Source: Claveliimonas stercoravium (GTDB taxonomy: Bacteria > Bacillota > Clostridia > Lachnospirales > Lachnospiraceae). From it: 12,361 bases of DNA. The translations under genes were made by a program, and so were the position numbers. Each line of letters begins with the position of its first letter. The stretch's first letter is position 1. Location: the NCBI GenBank assembly GCA_019117345.1, contig DWZW01000015.1:1-12361 (forward strand), in the 5' to 3' direction. Under the pieces are notes generated by a model that did not search any database, had not been told where the DNA came from, and was given only the letters and a program-made list of their open reading frames with translations. Below, piece by piece: positions 1 to 6,276 of this stretch.

Positions 1-74
1 ATTTCAGTCGGCTTTTTCACAAGCTGAAAGGATATTCACCGCGAGAATACCGAAAGCTGAGAAACAAATTCTGA
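1..74 (+). CDS. AraC-family transcriptional regulator, C-terminal end only
   Basis: This is the last 23 residues of a protein that starts outside the window, read in frame from base 3 to a TGA at 72-74. The visible peptide contains FSRLFHKLKGYSPREYRK, which matches the end of the second helix-turn-helix of AraC/XylS-type DNA-binding domains (the F-x-x-x-F-K-x-x-x-G-x-S-P-x-x-Y-R pattern). Such proteins are usually one-component sensors of small molecules, or output domains of two-component systems. Neither the ligand nor the N-terminal part can be seen. The stretch is about 43% GC, much lower than the genes from base 460 onward. A strong hairpin (83-130) follows nine bases after the stop and probably ends its transcript. 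Nothing visible ties it to the heme genes. Confidence 0.8.
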   Translation, partial: FSRLFHKLKGYSPREYRKLRNKF

Positions 75-82
75 AATCCACA

Positions 83-130
83 AAGAGGATACCACAGAAT
101 CATCAAAGCAATGATTTGTGGTATCCTCTT
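83..130. terminator. Strong hairpin, probable bidirectional terminator
   Basis: The two arms, 83-103 and 111-130, pair along 20 base pairs with one bulged base (G97 of the left arm) and a 7-base loop (104-110). On the plus strand the right arm ends in CCTCTT and is followed by CGCACTTTTG. On the minus strand it ends in CCTCTTTG followed by TGGATTT. Neither side has a long uninterrupted T tract, so termination is inferred from stem length and position. The hairpin lies nine bases after the AraC stop and eleven bases after the stop of the small minus-strand ORF at 141-242, as expected for a shared terminator between convergent genes. Confidence 0.65.
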
Positions 131-140
131 CGCACTTTTG

Positions 141-242
141 CTAAGCTGTATAATGGTGGAGCAATTGGTATATCGGCTTCCTTTCTTGGACTTCGCGTCC
201 GTAAAACAGACTGATAACCAGCTCCTCATTCGCAGCGATCAT
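141..242 (-). CDS. Possible small protein of 33 residues, unknown
   Basis: The minus strand encodes a 33-residue peptide from an ATG at 242-240 to a TAG at 143-141. AAAGGA lies seven bases before the ATG, a plausible ribosome binding site. The peptide is mixed charged and hydrophobic (ANEELVISLFYGREVQERK in the middle, HHYTA at the end), with no signal peptide or membrane segment. A longer version could start at a GTG at 263-261 (40 residues), but that has no clear ribosome binding site. The strong hairpin at 83-130 begins eleven bases past the stop, which supports a short transcription unit. No clear promoter was found upstream; TACAAT near 285 on the minus strand could be a -10 box but lacks a good -35. 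I do not recognise the protein. It may be a real small gene or a decayed remnant. Confidence 0.35.
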   Translation of the reverse strand: MIAANEELVISLFYGREVQERKPIYQLLHHYTA

Positions 243-368
243 TTCCCATTCCTTTCTTTTCACAAATTTTCATCTGTCATTGTAGAACGGGTTTTTAAAC
301 TAAATTTAAACTTTCAGGGGGCTGTTTTTGAAATATCTGTGAAATGCATTTATGAAAAGCCACGGCCG

Positions 369-397
369 TTGTAAAGAATTTTCTTATCATTTATAAT
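369..397 (+). promoter_or_regulatory. Sigma-A type promoter for the J-domain gene
   Basis: TTGTAA at 369-374 and a perfect TATAAT at 392-397 are separated by exactly 17 bases, the ideal arrangement for a housekeeping promoter. Transcription would start near 403-405, giving a leader of about 55 bases before the GTG at 460. No other promoter of this quality was seen in the window. Confidence 0.65.
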
Positions 398-419
398 GAA
401 CAGAGACATACCGGACAGT

Positions 420-439
420 GTCTGCCGATCCGGCAGATG
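420..439 (+). promoter_or_regulatory. Small hairpin in the leader of the J-domain gene
   Basis: TCTGCC (421-426) and GGCAGA (432-437) form a perfect six-pair stem around the five-base loop GATCC, and G420/T438 and T419/G439 could add wobble pairs. The stem ends just before the ribosome binding site AAAGGGAGGA (441-450). It could affect initiation or protect the 5' end. The short stem makes a function uncertain. Confidence 0.35.
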
Positions 440-459
440 GAAAGGGAGGACAGCGCACC

Positions 460-1506
460 GTGACACGCGAGGAAGCCTGCCGCATCCTGGGGGTCTCCCC
501 GGGCGCGGCACCGGACCAGATAAAAAGGAAATACCGTCAGCTCATGCACCGGCTCCACCCGGACGTGGGGCCCTCAGAGGAGGACCTGCATCTGGCCTGG
601 CAGGTCAACGCCGCCTACGCCCTTCTCAAGAGGACCTGGCCCGCAGGCGACGCCTCCCAGGCAGGGCCTGAGACCGCCTCAGGCGTATTCCGCCGCAGGG
701 ATACCTGTCACCGTTCATGCCGAAGCGCTGCCCGGCGCAGCGCCTGGGACGCCCCGGTCAACCGGCACGCCTGCCGGGAGCGGGACATCCTCTGCTGCGC
801 TGAGGACAGCGAGGGGGAGGTGATCGGCACCTTCACTGCCGCCAGAGGCCGATACTTCTGGACCACAGAGGAGGACTTCCCCCTCTTTCTGCGCAGCATC
901 TACCTGTGCGGGAAGGAGCTGTTGGACGAGGTCGATGCCTCCCTGGAGAGAGCCTCCTCCCCCTCCTGCCGCAGCCGGTTCCACGCGGACCTCACCTACC
1001 TGCTGGCCCAGCAGTACATAGACGCCTCCTCCCTCCTTAAGGAGCTGGCGGCCAGGACCACCTCCGACCGGGAGGGTCAGGAGATTTACTATTTTCCCGC
1101 CATGCTGGAGACAAAGGGAAAGGGGCTTCCCGGTCTCCCAGGCTCCCTGCCGGCGGATGCGCCCCTCTTCCCGTCAGGCGTGAGGGATCGCCGCCTCTAC
1201 CTGAAGGACATCTCGGGACAGGAGGCCGGATACCTGTCCTTTTCGGACGACCGGCTGTACTATGTCCTGGTCCCCCTCTTTGAGCAGAGACGGGTCCTTG
1301 TCCGTCTCCGCGCGGCCGGGGAAGGCGAAACATCTTCCCTGTCAGCCGGGAAGAGAGCTGCCGCCAGGCAGAAAAGAAGCGCCGGATACCGGCGCCTCCA
1401 CCTGTGGCTGAAGTTCAAAAAAGAAGAAGACAAAAGCCGGCTGCCTGAAAGCCTGAACCTTCAGATCAGCCAGCTCCTTGAGCACTACATGGCCTCCCTC
1501 TCCTGA
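460..1506 (+). CDS. J-domain (DnaJ-like) protein, 348 residues
   Basis: The N-terminal 60 residues form a J domain: CRILGVSP, then KRKYRQLMHRLHPDVGP with the diagnostic His-Pro-Asp tripeptide at residues 33-35, then the helix leading to NAAYALLKR. J domains stimulate ATP hydrolysis by Hsp70 (DnaK), so a cytosolic co-chaperone role is likely. The rest (about residues 65-348) lacks the Gly/Phe-rich and zinc-finger regions of true DnaJ. It contains scattered cysteines, an acidic helical part and a basic C-terminal segment, and matches no domain I can name. There is no signal peptide or membrane helix. GTG at 460 is chosen because AAAGGGAGGA lies nine bases upstream; an in-frame GTG at 418 has no ribosome binding site and lies only about 15 bases past the expected transcript start. 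The end overlaps the convergent ABC exporter gene by 22 bases. The substrate is unknown. Confidence 0.8.
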   Translation: MTREEACRILGVSPGAAPDQIKRKYRQLMHRLHPDVGPSEEDLHLAWQVNAAYALLKRTWPAGDASQAGPETASGVFRRRDTCHRSCRSAARRSAWDAPVNRHACRERDILCCAEDSEGEVIGTFTAARGRYFWTTEEDFPLFLRSIYLCGKELLDEVDASLERASSPSCRSRFHADLTYLLAQQYIDASSLLKELAARTTSDREGQEIYYFPAMLETKGKGLPGLPGSLPADAPLFPSGVRDRRLYLKDISGQEAGYLSFSDDRLYYVLVPLFEQRRVLVRLRAAGEGETSSLSAGKRAAARQKRSAGYRRLHLWLKFKKEEDKSRLPESLNLQISQLLEHYMASLS

Positions 1507-3266
1507 CCGGGACGGGAGGCTTTGTCCATCTCGTACACTGTGTCCGCCAGGTTCATGGTGGATTTCCTGTGGGACACGAGCACCACGGTCCGGTCCTTCT
1601 TCTCCGCCTCCAGAGACTTCAGGATGATACCCTCGTTCAGAGAGTCCAGATTGCTGGTAGGCTCATCCAGGAGAAGGAAGGGTGCATCGTGGAGAAAGGC
1701 TCTGGCAATGCCTATCCTCTGCCTCTCTCCCCCTGAGAGGGTGTCTCCCAGCTCTCCCACCTCCGTCTCATAGCCCTTTGGCAGGGACAGGATGAAGTCG
1801 TGGACAGAGGCCTTTTTCGCTGCCTCCACGATCTCCTCCATGGACGCCCCGGGCTTTCCCACGGCGATATTGGCAGCGATGGAGTCGTGGAAAAGGCTTG
1901 TCTCCTGCGTCACATAGGACTCCATCTCCCGCAGGTCCGCTGTGTTGATCTCCCGCACATCCCTGCCGGAAATGAGGATCTTCCCCTCCCGGACGTCAAA
2001 GAAGCGCATCAAAAGCTTCAGGAAGGTGGACTTCCCGGAGCCGCTGGCCCCGTGGATGCCGATCACCTTTCCCTTGGGTATCTCCACAGAGTAGTCCCAC
2101 AGGATTTCCTCCTCCCCGTATCCAAAGCTGACCTTCTCGGCCTGCGCTCCCCCAAAATCTGTGTGCTCCCTTCCGCTTACCTCCTCCACCTGGGGCTCCT
2201 CCTCCAGGATGGACAGGACACGCTCGCCTGCCGCCAGCGTCTGGTTCAGGTTGTTGGACAGGTTGGAGAGAGCTGTCACAGGGCCAAAGGAGCCCATCAT
2301 GGCAATGGTGGCGATGACCATACCCACCAGGTCCGCCTCCCCGGCCTGCTTCGTGACTATCATGAGAAGGAGCATGGCAAGAGAAAAGAGGAGGATGACC
2401 AGGTTGGTGACCGACTTTTGGGACGCCTCCAGGCGGTTCAGATTTTTCTGCAGAGCGCCCAGGCTGTCTGACCGCTCTTCCATCTGCCTTCTTCTCCTCT
2501 CTCCCTGGCCGTACTGGATGGTCTCGTCCAGCCCCCGCAGGGAGTCCAGGATAAAGCTGTTCAGGTCCCCAAAGGCGCTGCGAAACTCCATGCCGGCCCC
2601 GCCTCCTCTTTTTCCGAACACAAGGGGGAGCACAGCTCCCACCCCGGTGTAGCCTGCCAGCGCCAGCACCGCCCCCGCCGGGGAAAACTGCCCGATGAAC
2701 AGCACCATCACAAGGGAGGTCGCTACGGCGATGGCAATGGGGGAGATGGTGTGGGCGTAAAACACCTCCAGAAGCTCGATGTCCGACGTGATGACCGATA
2801 TCAGGTTGCCCTTGTCCCGCCCCTCCAGCCTGGCCGGACAGAGCCTTCTCAGGGCGGCAAACATCTTGTGCCTGATGATGGCCAGCAGCTTAAAGGCGAT
2901 AAAATGGTTGCAGTACTGCTCCCCGTAGTGGAGCACGCCCCTGGCCACCGCCAGGACAATGAGGAGGACAAAAAGTGTCCCCGGCTCCATCCCCAGGAGA
3001 AGCCCCGCTGTCCCCGGGTTCAGCTCCACGCCTGCGGCCACCAACAGGATGTGCAGCAGCCCAAATCCTGCCAGGATGGTGAGAAAGATGGCGCACAGAT
3101 AGCCCAGCGTTCCCAGAAGGATTGCCAGGAGCATGACCGGCAGAAGCGGGGTCACCAATCCCACGAGGCGGCCCATGATCCTGATGCCGCTGCGCCGCAT
3201 GGGGATATTTCTCATCTCACCGCTGCCTGGCTGCACGCTTTTTGCTTGTCCGTTTTCTCCGCTCAT
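1485..3266 (-). CDS. CydC-like ABC exporter half-transporter (permease fused to ATPase), 593 residues
   Basis: This protein has an N-terminal type-1 ABC exporter membrane domain (about residues 30-345, hydrophobic runs near 35-70, 95-110, 175-210 and 288-330) fused to a nucleotide-binding domain. The ATPase motifs are complete: Walker A GASGSGKS (406-413), Q-loop Gln454 (VTQE), signature LSGGERQ (510-516), Walker B LLLDEP with catalytic Glu535, and switch His566 (LVSHRK). The DEPTSNLDSLNE stretch and overall layout resemble the CydC side of CydDC exporters. CydDC is known to move thiols such as cysteine and glutathione, and heme has also been proposed as a substrate. The ATG overlaps the stop of the CydD-like gene by four bases (ATGA, 3266-3263), which indicates translational coupling and a heterodimer. 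It is the last gene of the operon, and its stop lies inside the convergent J-domain gene. The substrate is not known; the heme context makes heme, a tetrapyrrole or thiols the leading options. Confidence 0.8.
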   Translation of the reverse strand: MSGENGQAKSVQPGSGEMRNIPMRRSGIRIMGRLVGLVTPLLPVMLLAILLGTLGYLCAIFLTILAGFGLLHILLVAAGVELNPGTAGLLLGMEPGTLFVLLIVLAVARGVLHYGEQYCNHFIAFKLLAIIRHKMFAALRRLCPARLEGRDKGNLISVITSDIELLEVFYAHTISPIAIAVATSLVMVLFIGQFSPAGAVLALAGYTGVGAVLPLVFGKRGGGAGMEFRSAFGDLNSFILDSLRGLDETIQYGQGERRRRQMEERSDSLGALQKNLNRLEASQKSVTNLVILLFSLAMLLLMIVTKQAGEADLVGMVIATIAMMGSFGPVTALSNLSNNLNQTLAAGERVLSILEEEPQVEEVSGREHTDFGGAQAEKVSFGYGEEEILWDYSVEIPKGKVIGIHGASGSGKSTFLKLLMRFFDVREGKILISGRDVREINTADLREMESYVTQETSLFHDSIAANIAVGKPGASMEEIVEAAKKASVHDFILSLPKGYETEVGELGDTLSGGERQRIGIARAFLHDAPFLLLDEPTSNLDSLNEGIILKSLEAEKKDRTVVLVSHRKSTMNLADTVYEMDKASRPGQEREAM

Positions 3267-5044
3267 ACTGCCGCCTCCTTTCCATACTGGTCTTTTCTGT
3301 ACTGTTCCTTTCCGTACTGTCCTTTTCCATACTGCTCCAGCTCCATCTGGGTCCTGTACAGCTTCTCGTACTGTCCCTTCCTCTCCAGGAGCTGCCGGTG
3401 GGTGCCGTTCTCCGCCACCCTGCCGTCCTGCATCATATAGATACGGTCCGACCCGGTCACATTCGCCAGCCGGTGGGAGATGAGGATGACCGTCTTCTCC
3501 CCGGCCAGGCGGCGGATGACCTCCATGATCATCTCCTCGCTCTCTGCATCAATGTTGGAGGTGGCCTCGTCAAAGATGTACACCGGCGTGTCGTGGAGCA
3601 GGGCCCTTGCCAGGGCCAGTCTCTGGCACTGGCCGCCGGAGAAGTTGCTGCCTTTTTCAAGGACAGGGGTCTGAAGGCCCTGCTGCCCGGCAAGGAAATC
3701 CCACAGTCTGACCTTCCTCAGGGCCTCCTCCATCTCCTCCTGCCCGGCGTCCGGCGCTCCCATCCGCAGATTGTCCTCCACTGTGCCTTTAAAGAGCCAG
3801 CTGTTATGGCTCACCATGGTGATCTGGTCCATCAGGCTTTCCTCCCGGATATGGGACAGCTCTTTTCCCTGTATCCTCACGCTGCCTCTATAGCCTCTGT
3901 TCCTCCCCATGAGGATGCCGGCCGCCGTGCTCTTGCCGCAGCCCGAGGCCCCCACGATGGAGGTAAAGCTCCCCGCCGGGAACTCCATGGACACCTGGTC
4001 CAGTATCTGCCTGTCCTCCCCGTAGGAGAAGCACACGTTCTCAAATGCCAGGTCCGTCTGTCCTCCCGCCAGGATTTCTTCTCCCTGCACAGGCTCAGGC
4101 AGGTCCAGCAGGGCAAAGATCCGGTCGCTGGCTGCCATGCCGTTCATGGCAATGTGGAAGAAGGAGCCAAGAAGGCGCAAGGGGATGAAGAACTCGGAGG
4201 CCAGAAGGATGAGCATCAGCGCTCCGTGAAGGCTCACCCTTCCCCCCGCCAGCTCCCACAGGGTGACGATCATGCCCGCCGCCGCCCCTCCGTAGGCGAT
4301 GATGTCCATGACGCTGGTGGAATTGAGCTGCATGGTCAGCACCTTCATGGTGACCCGCCGGAATTTCTGGGACTCCTGCTCCATCTCCCGGGCCTTCTCC
4401 TCATCCGCCTGATAAATCTTCAGGGTAGTCAGGCCCTGGAGATTTTCCAGGAAGCTGTCCCCCAGCTCTGTGTAAATGCCCCAGTATTTTGCCAGCAGGC
4501 GCCTGGCAAACTTTTGCACCGCCACAATGGATATCGGGATGAGGGGCACGCAGACAAGGAGCACAAGGCTGGCTCTCCAGCTGACAAAGGAGAGGACGGC
4601 AAACAGAGTCACCGGCGCCAGGAGGCTGTAGAAAAGCTGGGCCAGATATCTGCCGAAATAGGTCTCCAGCTGCTCCACTCCCTCCGCCGCCATCTGCACC
4701 ACCTCCGACGTGGCTGTCTTCTCCCGGTAGGAGGCTCCCAGACGGAGGAGCTTCTCATAGATCCTGTCCCGCAGGACCCTCTTCACATCCACGCTGGCCC
4801 GGTAGGAGGCAAAGGAGGCCTGCCTGTCACAGACAAACCGCAGGGCAATGGCGCCCAGGGCCAGACCGCCCCATGTAAGGGCCGAGGCGGCGGTCACCCG
4901 CCAGAAGACTGCCTGCTCCAGCAGCATGGACACGCTGCCTGTCACCAAAATCTGGCAGAGGAGAGAGAGCCACTGCCAGAGCACCTGAAAGTAAATGTAT
5001 TTTTTTGCCTGGGACAGAAGCCCCAGGAGTCTCTTCTTAATCAT
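3263..5044 (-). CDS. CydD-like ABC exporter half-transporter, 593 residues
   Basis: An N-terminal exporter membrane domain (about residues 15-300) is followed by an ATPase domain with Walker A GASGCGKS (365-372), signature FSGGQ (468-472), Walker B VYIFDEA with Glu493, and switch His524 (LISHRLA). The usual Q-loop Gln appears to be His413 (MVSHNSWLFKG). It pairs with the downstream CydC-like protein of the same length, probably as a membrane heterodimer exporting from, or flipping substrate across, the cytoplasmic membrane. I chose ATG at 5044: AGGAG lies seven bases before it, and it overlaps the DUF454 stop by eight bases (ATGATTAA). The alternative ATG at 5068 has GGGAGG directly abutting it, too close to work well. 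The last 25 residues are a four-fold QYGKx repeat not typical of the family. CydD-like identity is inferred from layout and motifs; other paired exporters of lipids, peptides or drugs remain possible. Confidence 0.78.
   Translation of the reverse strand: MIKKRLLGLLSQAKKYIYFQVLWQWLSLLCQILVTGSVSMLLEQAVFWRVTAASALTWGGLALGAIALRFVCDRQASFASYRASVDVKRVLRDRIYEKLLRLGASYREKTATSEVVQMAAEGVEQLETYFGRYLAQLFYSLLAPVTLFAVLSFVSWRASLVLLVCVPLIPISIVAVQKFARRLLAKYWGIYTELGDSFLENLQGLTTLKIYQADEEKAREMEQESQKFRRVTMKVLTMQLNSTSVMDIIAYGGAAAGMIVTLWELAGGRVSLHGALMLILLASEFFIPLRLLGSFFHIAMNGMAASDRIFALLDLPEPVQGEEILAGGQTDLAFENVCFSYGEDRQILDQVSMEFPAGSFTSIVGASGCGKSTAAGILMGRNRGYRGSVRIQGKELSHIREESLMDQITMVSHNSWLFKGTVEDNLRMGAPDAGQEEMEEALRKVRLWDFLAGQQGLQTPVLEKGSNFSGGQCQRLALARALLHDTPVYIFDEATSNIDAESEEMIMEVIRRLAGEKTVILISHRLANVTGSDRIYMMQDGRVAENGTHRQLLERKGQYEKLYRTQMELEQYGKGQYGKEQYRKDQYGKEAAV
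3275..3334 (-). repeat. Four 15-bp tandem units encoding a QYGKx tail
   Basis: Four in-frame 15-base units (3320-3334, 3305-3319, 3290-3304, 3275-3289 in reading order) encode QYGKG, QYGKE, QYRKD and QYGKE at the end of the CydD-like exporter, just before AAV and the stop. The units differ at a few bases, mostly silent, so the array is not brand new. The tail is cytosolic by topology. Confidence 0.85.
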
Positions 5045-5453
5045 AGGCCCGCTCCTGCCCCTTTCCATCCTCCCGCCTGACCGTCTTCACGCGGAAGAAA
5101 AAATAAATGACATGGCACACCCAGACAATGGCCAGACAGATCCTGCCCACGGGCACATTCTTCATCAGGATAAATCCAATGGCCATGACCACGGTCACGG
5201 TCCCCACAATGGAGCATTTCGTCTGCATGGTCATGGCTTTCCGCCTGACAAAGCTGTCCAGGTGCTTCCTGTACAGACCGGTCCCCAGGAACCAGTCGTG
5301 GAGCCTCCTGGAGCTCTTCGCGAAGCAGAACACAGTGGCCAGATAAAAGGGGACTGTTGGCAGGATAGGCAGCACGATGCCCACTGTCCCCAGTCCCAGA
5401 CAGATAAATCCCGCGATGATCCACAGGAAACGGATCGGATTTTTGTTGTTCAT
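5037..5453 (-). CDS. DUF454 / YbaN-family membrane protein, 138 residues
   Basis: This small inner-membrane protein carries the DUF454 hallmark: a first hydrophobic helix leading to GIVLPILPTVPFYLA (residues 25-39), then FCFAKSSRRLHDW (42-54). Two further hydrophobic segments follow, about 82-97 and 103-120, and then a charged tail. The length is usual for the family. The biochemical role of DUF454 is unknown. The ribosome binding site AGGAG lies eight bases before the ATG. The gene sits 34 bases after the heme-importer ATPase gene and overlaps the start of the CydD-like exporter gene by eight bases, so it is co-translated with the exporter. That position suggests an accessory role in heme or exporter function, but this is guilt by association. 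Confidence 0.85.
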   Translation of the reverse strand: MNNKNPIRFLWIIAGFICLGLGTVGIVLPILPTVPFYLATVFCFAKSSRRLHDWFLGTGLYRKHLDSFVRRKAMTMQTKCSIVGTVTVVMAIGFILMKNVPVGRICLAIVWVCHVIYFFFRVKTVRREDGKGQERAYD

Positions 5454-5475
5454 ATAGCTTTCTCCTGTCTCTTTC

Positions 5476-5500
5476 GCTCACCGCCCCTCAGACGGTGAGC
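5476..5500 (-). other. Intercistronic stem-loop across the ATPase stop codon
   Basis: GCTCACCG (5476-5483) and CGGTGAGC (5493-5500) form a perfect eight-pair stem with a nine-base loop that contains the TGA stop of the ATPase gene. In the transcript it is followed by GAAAGAGACAGGAG, the ribosome binding site region of the DUF454 gene, not by a U tract, so it is unlikely to terminate transcription. It marks the boundary between importer genes and exporter genes and could be an RNA processing or stability element. Confidence 0.4.
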
Positions 5501-6276
5501 ACAAATTTCTTTCCTTCTACATTTGTCACATCCAGGGAGATGCCGTACAGCTCCCGGATGCACTCCGGCGTGATGATCTCCCCGGGCGTTCCCCAGGCGG
5601 CCACCCGTCCGTCCTTCAGCCCGATGATGCGGTCCGAGTAGTGGATGGCTTGGTTGATGTCGTGGAGGACCATGATGATGGTGATGCCGTACTCCCGGTT
5701 CAGCCTCTGGACCAGCTCCAGGATCTCGATCTGGTAGCGGATATCCAGGTAGGTGGTGGGCTCGTCCAGGAAGAGTATCTTCGTGCTCTGAGCCAGCGCC
5801 ATGGCAATCCACACCCGCTGTCTCTGGCCGCCGGAGAGCCTTCCCACCTCCCTGTCCCTGTATGTTTCCACGTTCGTCACTTCCATGGCCCACCGTATCT
5901 TCTCCTCGTCCTCCTGGCTGCGGGCCTGCATCATCTTCATGTGAGGGGTCCTGCCAAAGGACACCAGCCTCTCCACTGTGATGTCGTCAGCGGAGGTGTT
6001 GTACTGGTGCACGATGGAGACCTTCCGGGCAAACTCCTTCAGCGCCAGATTCTGGATATTTCTCCCCCAGAGGAAGATATTTCCCTTCCGGGGGCAGAGG
6101 TTTTTTGTCATCAGGTTGAAAAGGGTGGATTTCCCGCACCCGTTGGCCCCCATGATGGTGGTGATCTCTCCCTCCTCGATGGTAAAGGAGGCGTCTCTTA
6201 GCACTTTGTTCTTCCCGTAGGAAAAATACAGCCCCCTCACCTCCATGGCGGGCTTCTTCTTATCCTCACGCTGCAT
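5488..6276 (-). CDS. Heme/iron ABC importer ATPase, FecE/FepC family, 262 residues
   Basis: This is the cytosolic ATPase of a type II ABC importer. It has Walker A GANGCGKS (43-50), Q-loop Gln91 (IVHQYN), signature LSGGQRQ (147-153), Walker B ILFLDEP with Glu172 followed by TTYLDIRYQ (a pattern typical of FecE/FepC/BtuD-type ATPases), and switch His205 (VLHD). Length fits the family. AGGAGG lies ten bases before the ATG, and the gene overlaps the permease gene by 11 bases, so the pair is made together. Its partners are the adjacent permease and IsdE-like lipoprotein. The family also serves ferric siderophores and cobalamin; heme is assigned from the neighbouring proteins, not from the ATPase itself. 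Confidence 0.92.
   Translation of the reverse strand: MQREDKKKPAMEVRGLYFSYGKNKVLRDASFTIEEGEITTIMGANGCGKSTLFNLMTKNLCPRKGNIFLWGRNIQNLALKEFARKVSIVHQYNTSADDITVERLVSFGRTPHMKMMQARSQEDEEKIRWAMEVTNVETYRDREVGRLSGGQRQRVWIAMALAQSTKILFLDEPTTYLDIRYQIEILELVQRLNREYGITIIMVLHDINQAIHYSDRIIGLKDGRVAAWGTPGEIITPECIRELYGISLDVTNVEGKKFVLTV

Larger units (their letters stand above)
75..417. other. AT-rich intergenic region between regulator and J-domain gene
   Basis: No long convincing gene lies in these 343 bases. The region holds the hairpin at 83-130, a small minus-strand ORF at 141-242, a TTTAAA-CTAAA-TTTAAA motif at 294-310 made of two self-palindromic hexamers, and the promoter at 369-397. GC content falls to about 30% between 241 and 360. 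The plus-strand open frame from 111 to 374 starts inside the right arm of the hairpin, has no ribosome binding site and resembles no family I know. Confidence 0.6.

Noticed and set aside
17..229. Minus-strand open frame of 70 codons across the AraC end
   Set aside because: It runs through the hairpin and overlaps the AraC coding end; the smaller frame 141-242 has a better start signal.
294..310. TTTAAA-CTAAA-TTTAAA as an operator
   Set aside because: Such short AT palindromes are expected by chance in 30% GC sequence, and it matches no operator I know.
111..374. Plus-strand open frame of 87 codons in the AT-rich region
   Set aside because: It starts in the right arm of the hairpin, lacks a ribosome binding site and runs into the promoter region at 369.
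1410..1484. Possible terminator for the minus-strand operon after the CydC-like gene
   Set aside because: There is a six-base T tract on the minus strand (1417-1422), but only a four-pair stem (GGCT/AGCC) before it, too weak to call.
3242..5080. Long plus-strand open frame of 612 codons opposite the CydD-like gene
   Set aside because: Its translation is His/Gln/Leu-rich with no family signature, and it is fully antisense to a gene with all ABC exporter motifs. High GC content leaves such frames open by chance.
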